A stretch of DNA of 25,204 nt, taken from positions 1 to 25,204 of the forward strand of contig JBBQUY010000052.1 in NCBI GenBank assembly GCA_038212015.1, written 5' to 3'. Under the pieces are notes generated by a model that was not told the origin of the DNA, did not search any database, and was given only the letters and a program-made list of their open reading frames with translations. The stretch is from JAGQUL01 sp038212015. Its GTDB lineage: Bacteria; Actinomycetota; Thermoleophilia; Gaiellales; SKUG01. Shown here in pieces: positions 25,051 through 25,204 of the stretch (position 1 is the first letter of the stretch; each line of letters starts with the position of its first letter). Position numbers and translations under genes: made by a program.

Positions 25051-25204
25051 TCAGCCCAGCGTTCCGATGCTGTTGACGGCCTTGTCGAGCGTGCCGTCGA
25101 TCGACGTGATCACGCGCTGCGAGCTCTCATACGTTCGGAGCGTGGTGATCATCTCCACCATCTCCTTGACGGAGTTCACGCCGGAAGCCTCCACGAAGCC
25201 TTGG
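25051..25204 (-). CDS. flgF: FlgF/FlgG-family basal-body rod protein, C-terminal part
   Basis: The last 50 codons of a minus-strand gene whose start lies beyond the window; the stop is TGA at 25053-25051. The translation begins QGFVEASGVNSVKEMVEMI and ends TTLRTYESSQRVITSIDGTL followed by DKAVNSIGTLG. This is the conserved C-terminal rod-protein motif (N/G..V.EMV.MI...R.YE...+VI...D..L.KAVN.IG). FlgG is already present in the window, and the KAVN.IG ending is typical of FlgF (FlhO-like) proteins, so FlgF is the most likely identity. A second FlgG-like or FlgE-type protein cannot be excluded from this fragment. It is convergent with the flagellin gene. Confidence 0.8.
   Translation of the reverse strand, partial: QGFVEASGVNSVKEMVEMITTLRTYESSQRVITSIDGTLDKAVNSIGTLG

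Overview
This 25.2-kb window is GC-rich and densely coding. It reads like a chromosome segment from a flagellated, monoderm, high-GC bacterium, probably a deep-branching actinobacterium such as Thermoleophilia. The reasons are: FliW is present; flgG is followed directly by a muramidase-less flgJ with no flgH or flgI between them (outer-membrane and peptidoglycan bushings not needed); and there is an AbiEi-type/DUF559 gene of a kind common in actinobacteria. The taxonomic placement is inference only.

Layout. (1) Positions 1-16782 (+) hold the 3' part of one enormous gene that is open at the window edge. Its 5593 visible residues comprise 13 complete three-domain A-B-C units of 963-1113 bp plus a 14th A domain, then eight Calx-beta-like repeats, an Ala/Pro linker and an unrecognised C-terminal domain. 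It looks like a giant extracellular adhesin-type protein. (2) Positions 17155-18466 (+) hold a small two-gene unit: an AbiEi-like/DUF559 protein and a VOC-fold (glyoxalase-like) protein. It is bracketed by two clusters of three copies each of a 43-bp imperfect palindrome. (3) Positions 18871-23446 (-) hold a compact flagellar operon read flgG-flgJ-flgN-flgK-flgL-fliW, with 1- to 4-nt overlaps or short gaps in most places. (4) Positions 23447-24070 are a divergent control region with a sigma-28-like promoter facing each way (TCAAG-N15-GCCGAT in both). (5) Positions 24071-24898 (+) hold a compact flagellin gene preceded by a structured leader. (6) Positions 25051-25204 (-) hold the 3' end of a FlgF/FlgG-family rod gene.

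How the parts work together. The flagellar genes encode rod (FlgG, FlgF-like), rod cap (FlgJ), hook-filament junction (FlgK, FlgL), their chaperone (FlgN), the filament (flagellin) and the flagellin-sensing regulator FliW. The flagellin leader has a hairpin with GGA in its loop, then a second hairpin that sequesters the AGGAG element. This resembles the CsrA-controlled hag leader of Bacillus and fits with FliW being present. No csrA is visible next to fliW, so it must lie elsewhere if it exists.

The best candidates for something undescribed are the 43-bp double-stem palindrome family, the flagellin leader with its four-codon upstream ORF, and the architecture of the giant protein (alternating disulfide-bearing domains, a basic last repeat, an unknown C-terminal domain).
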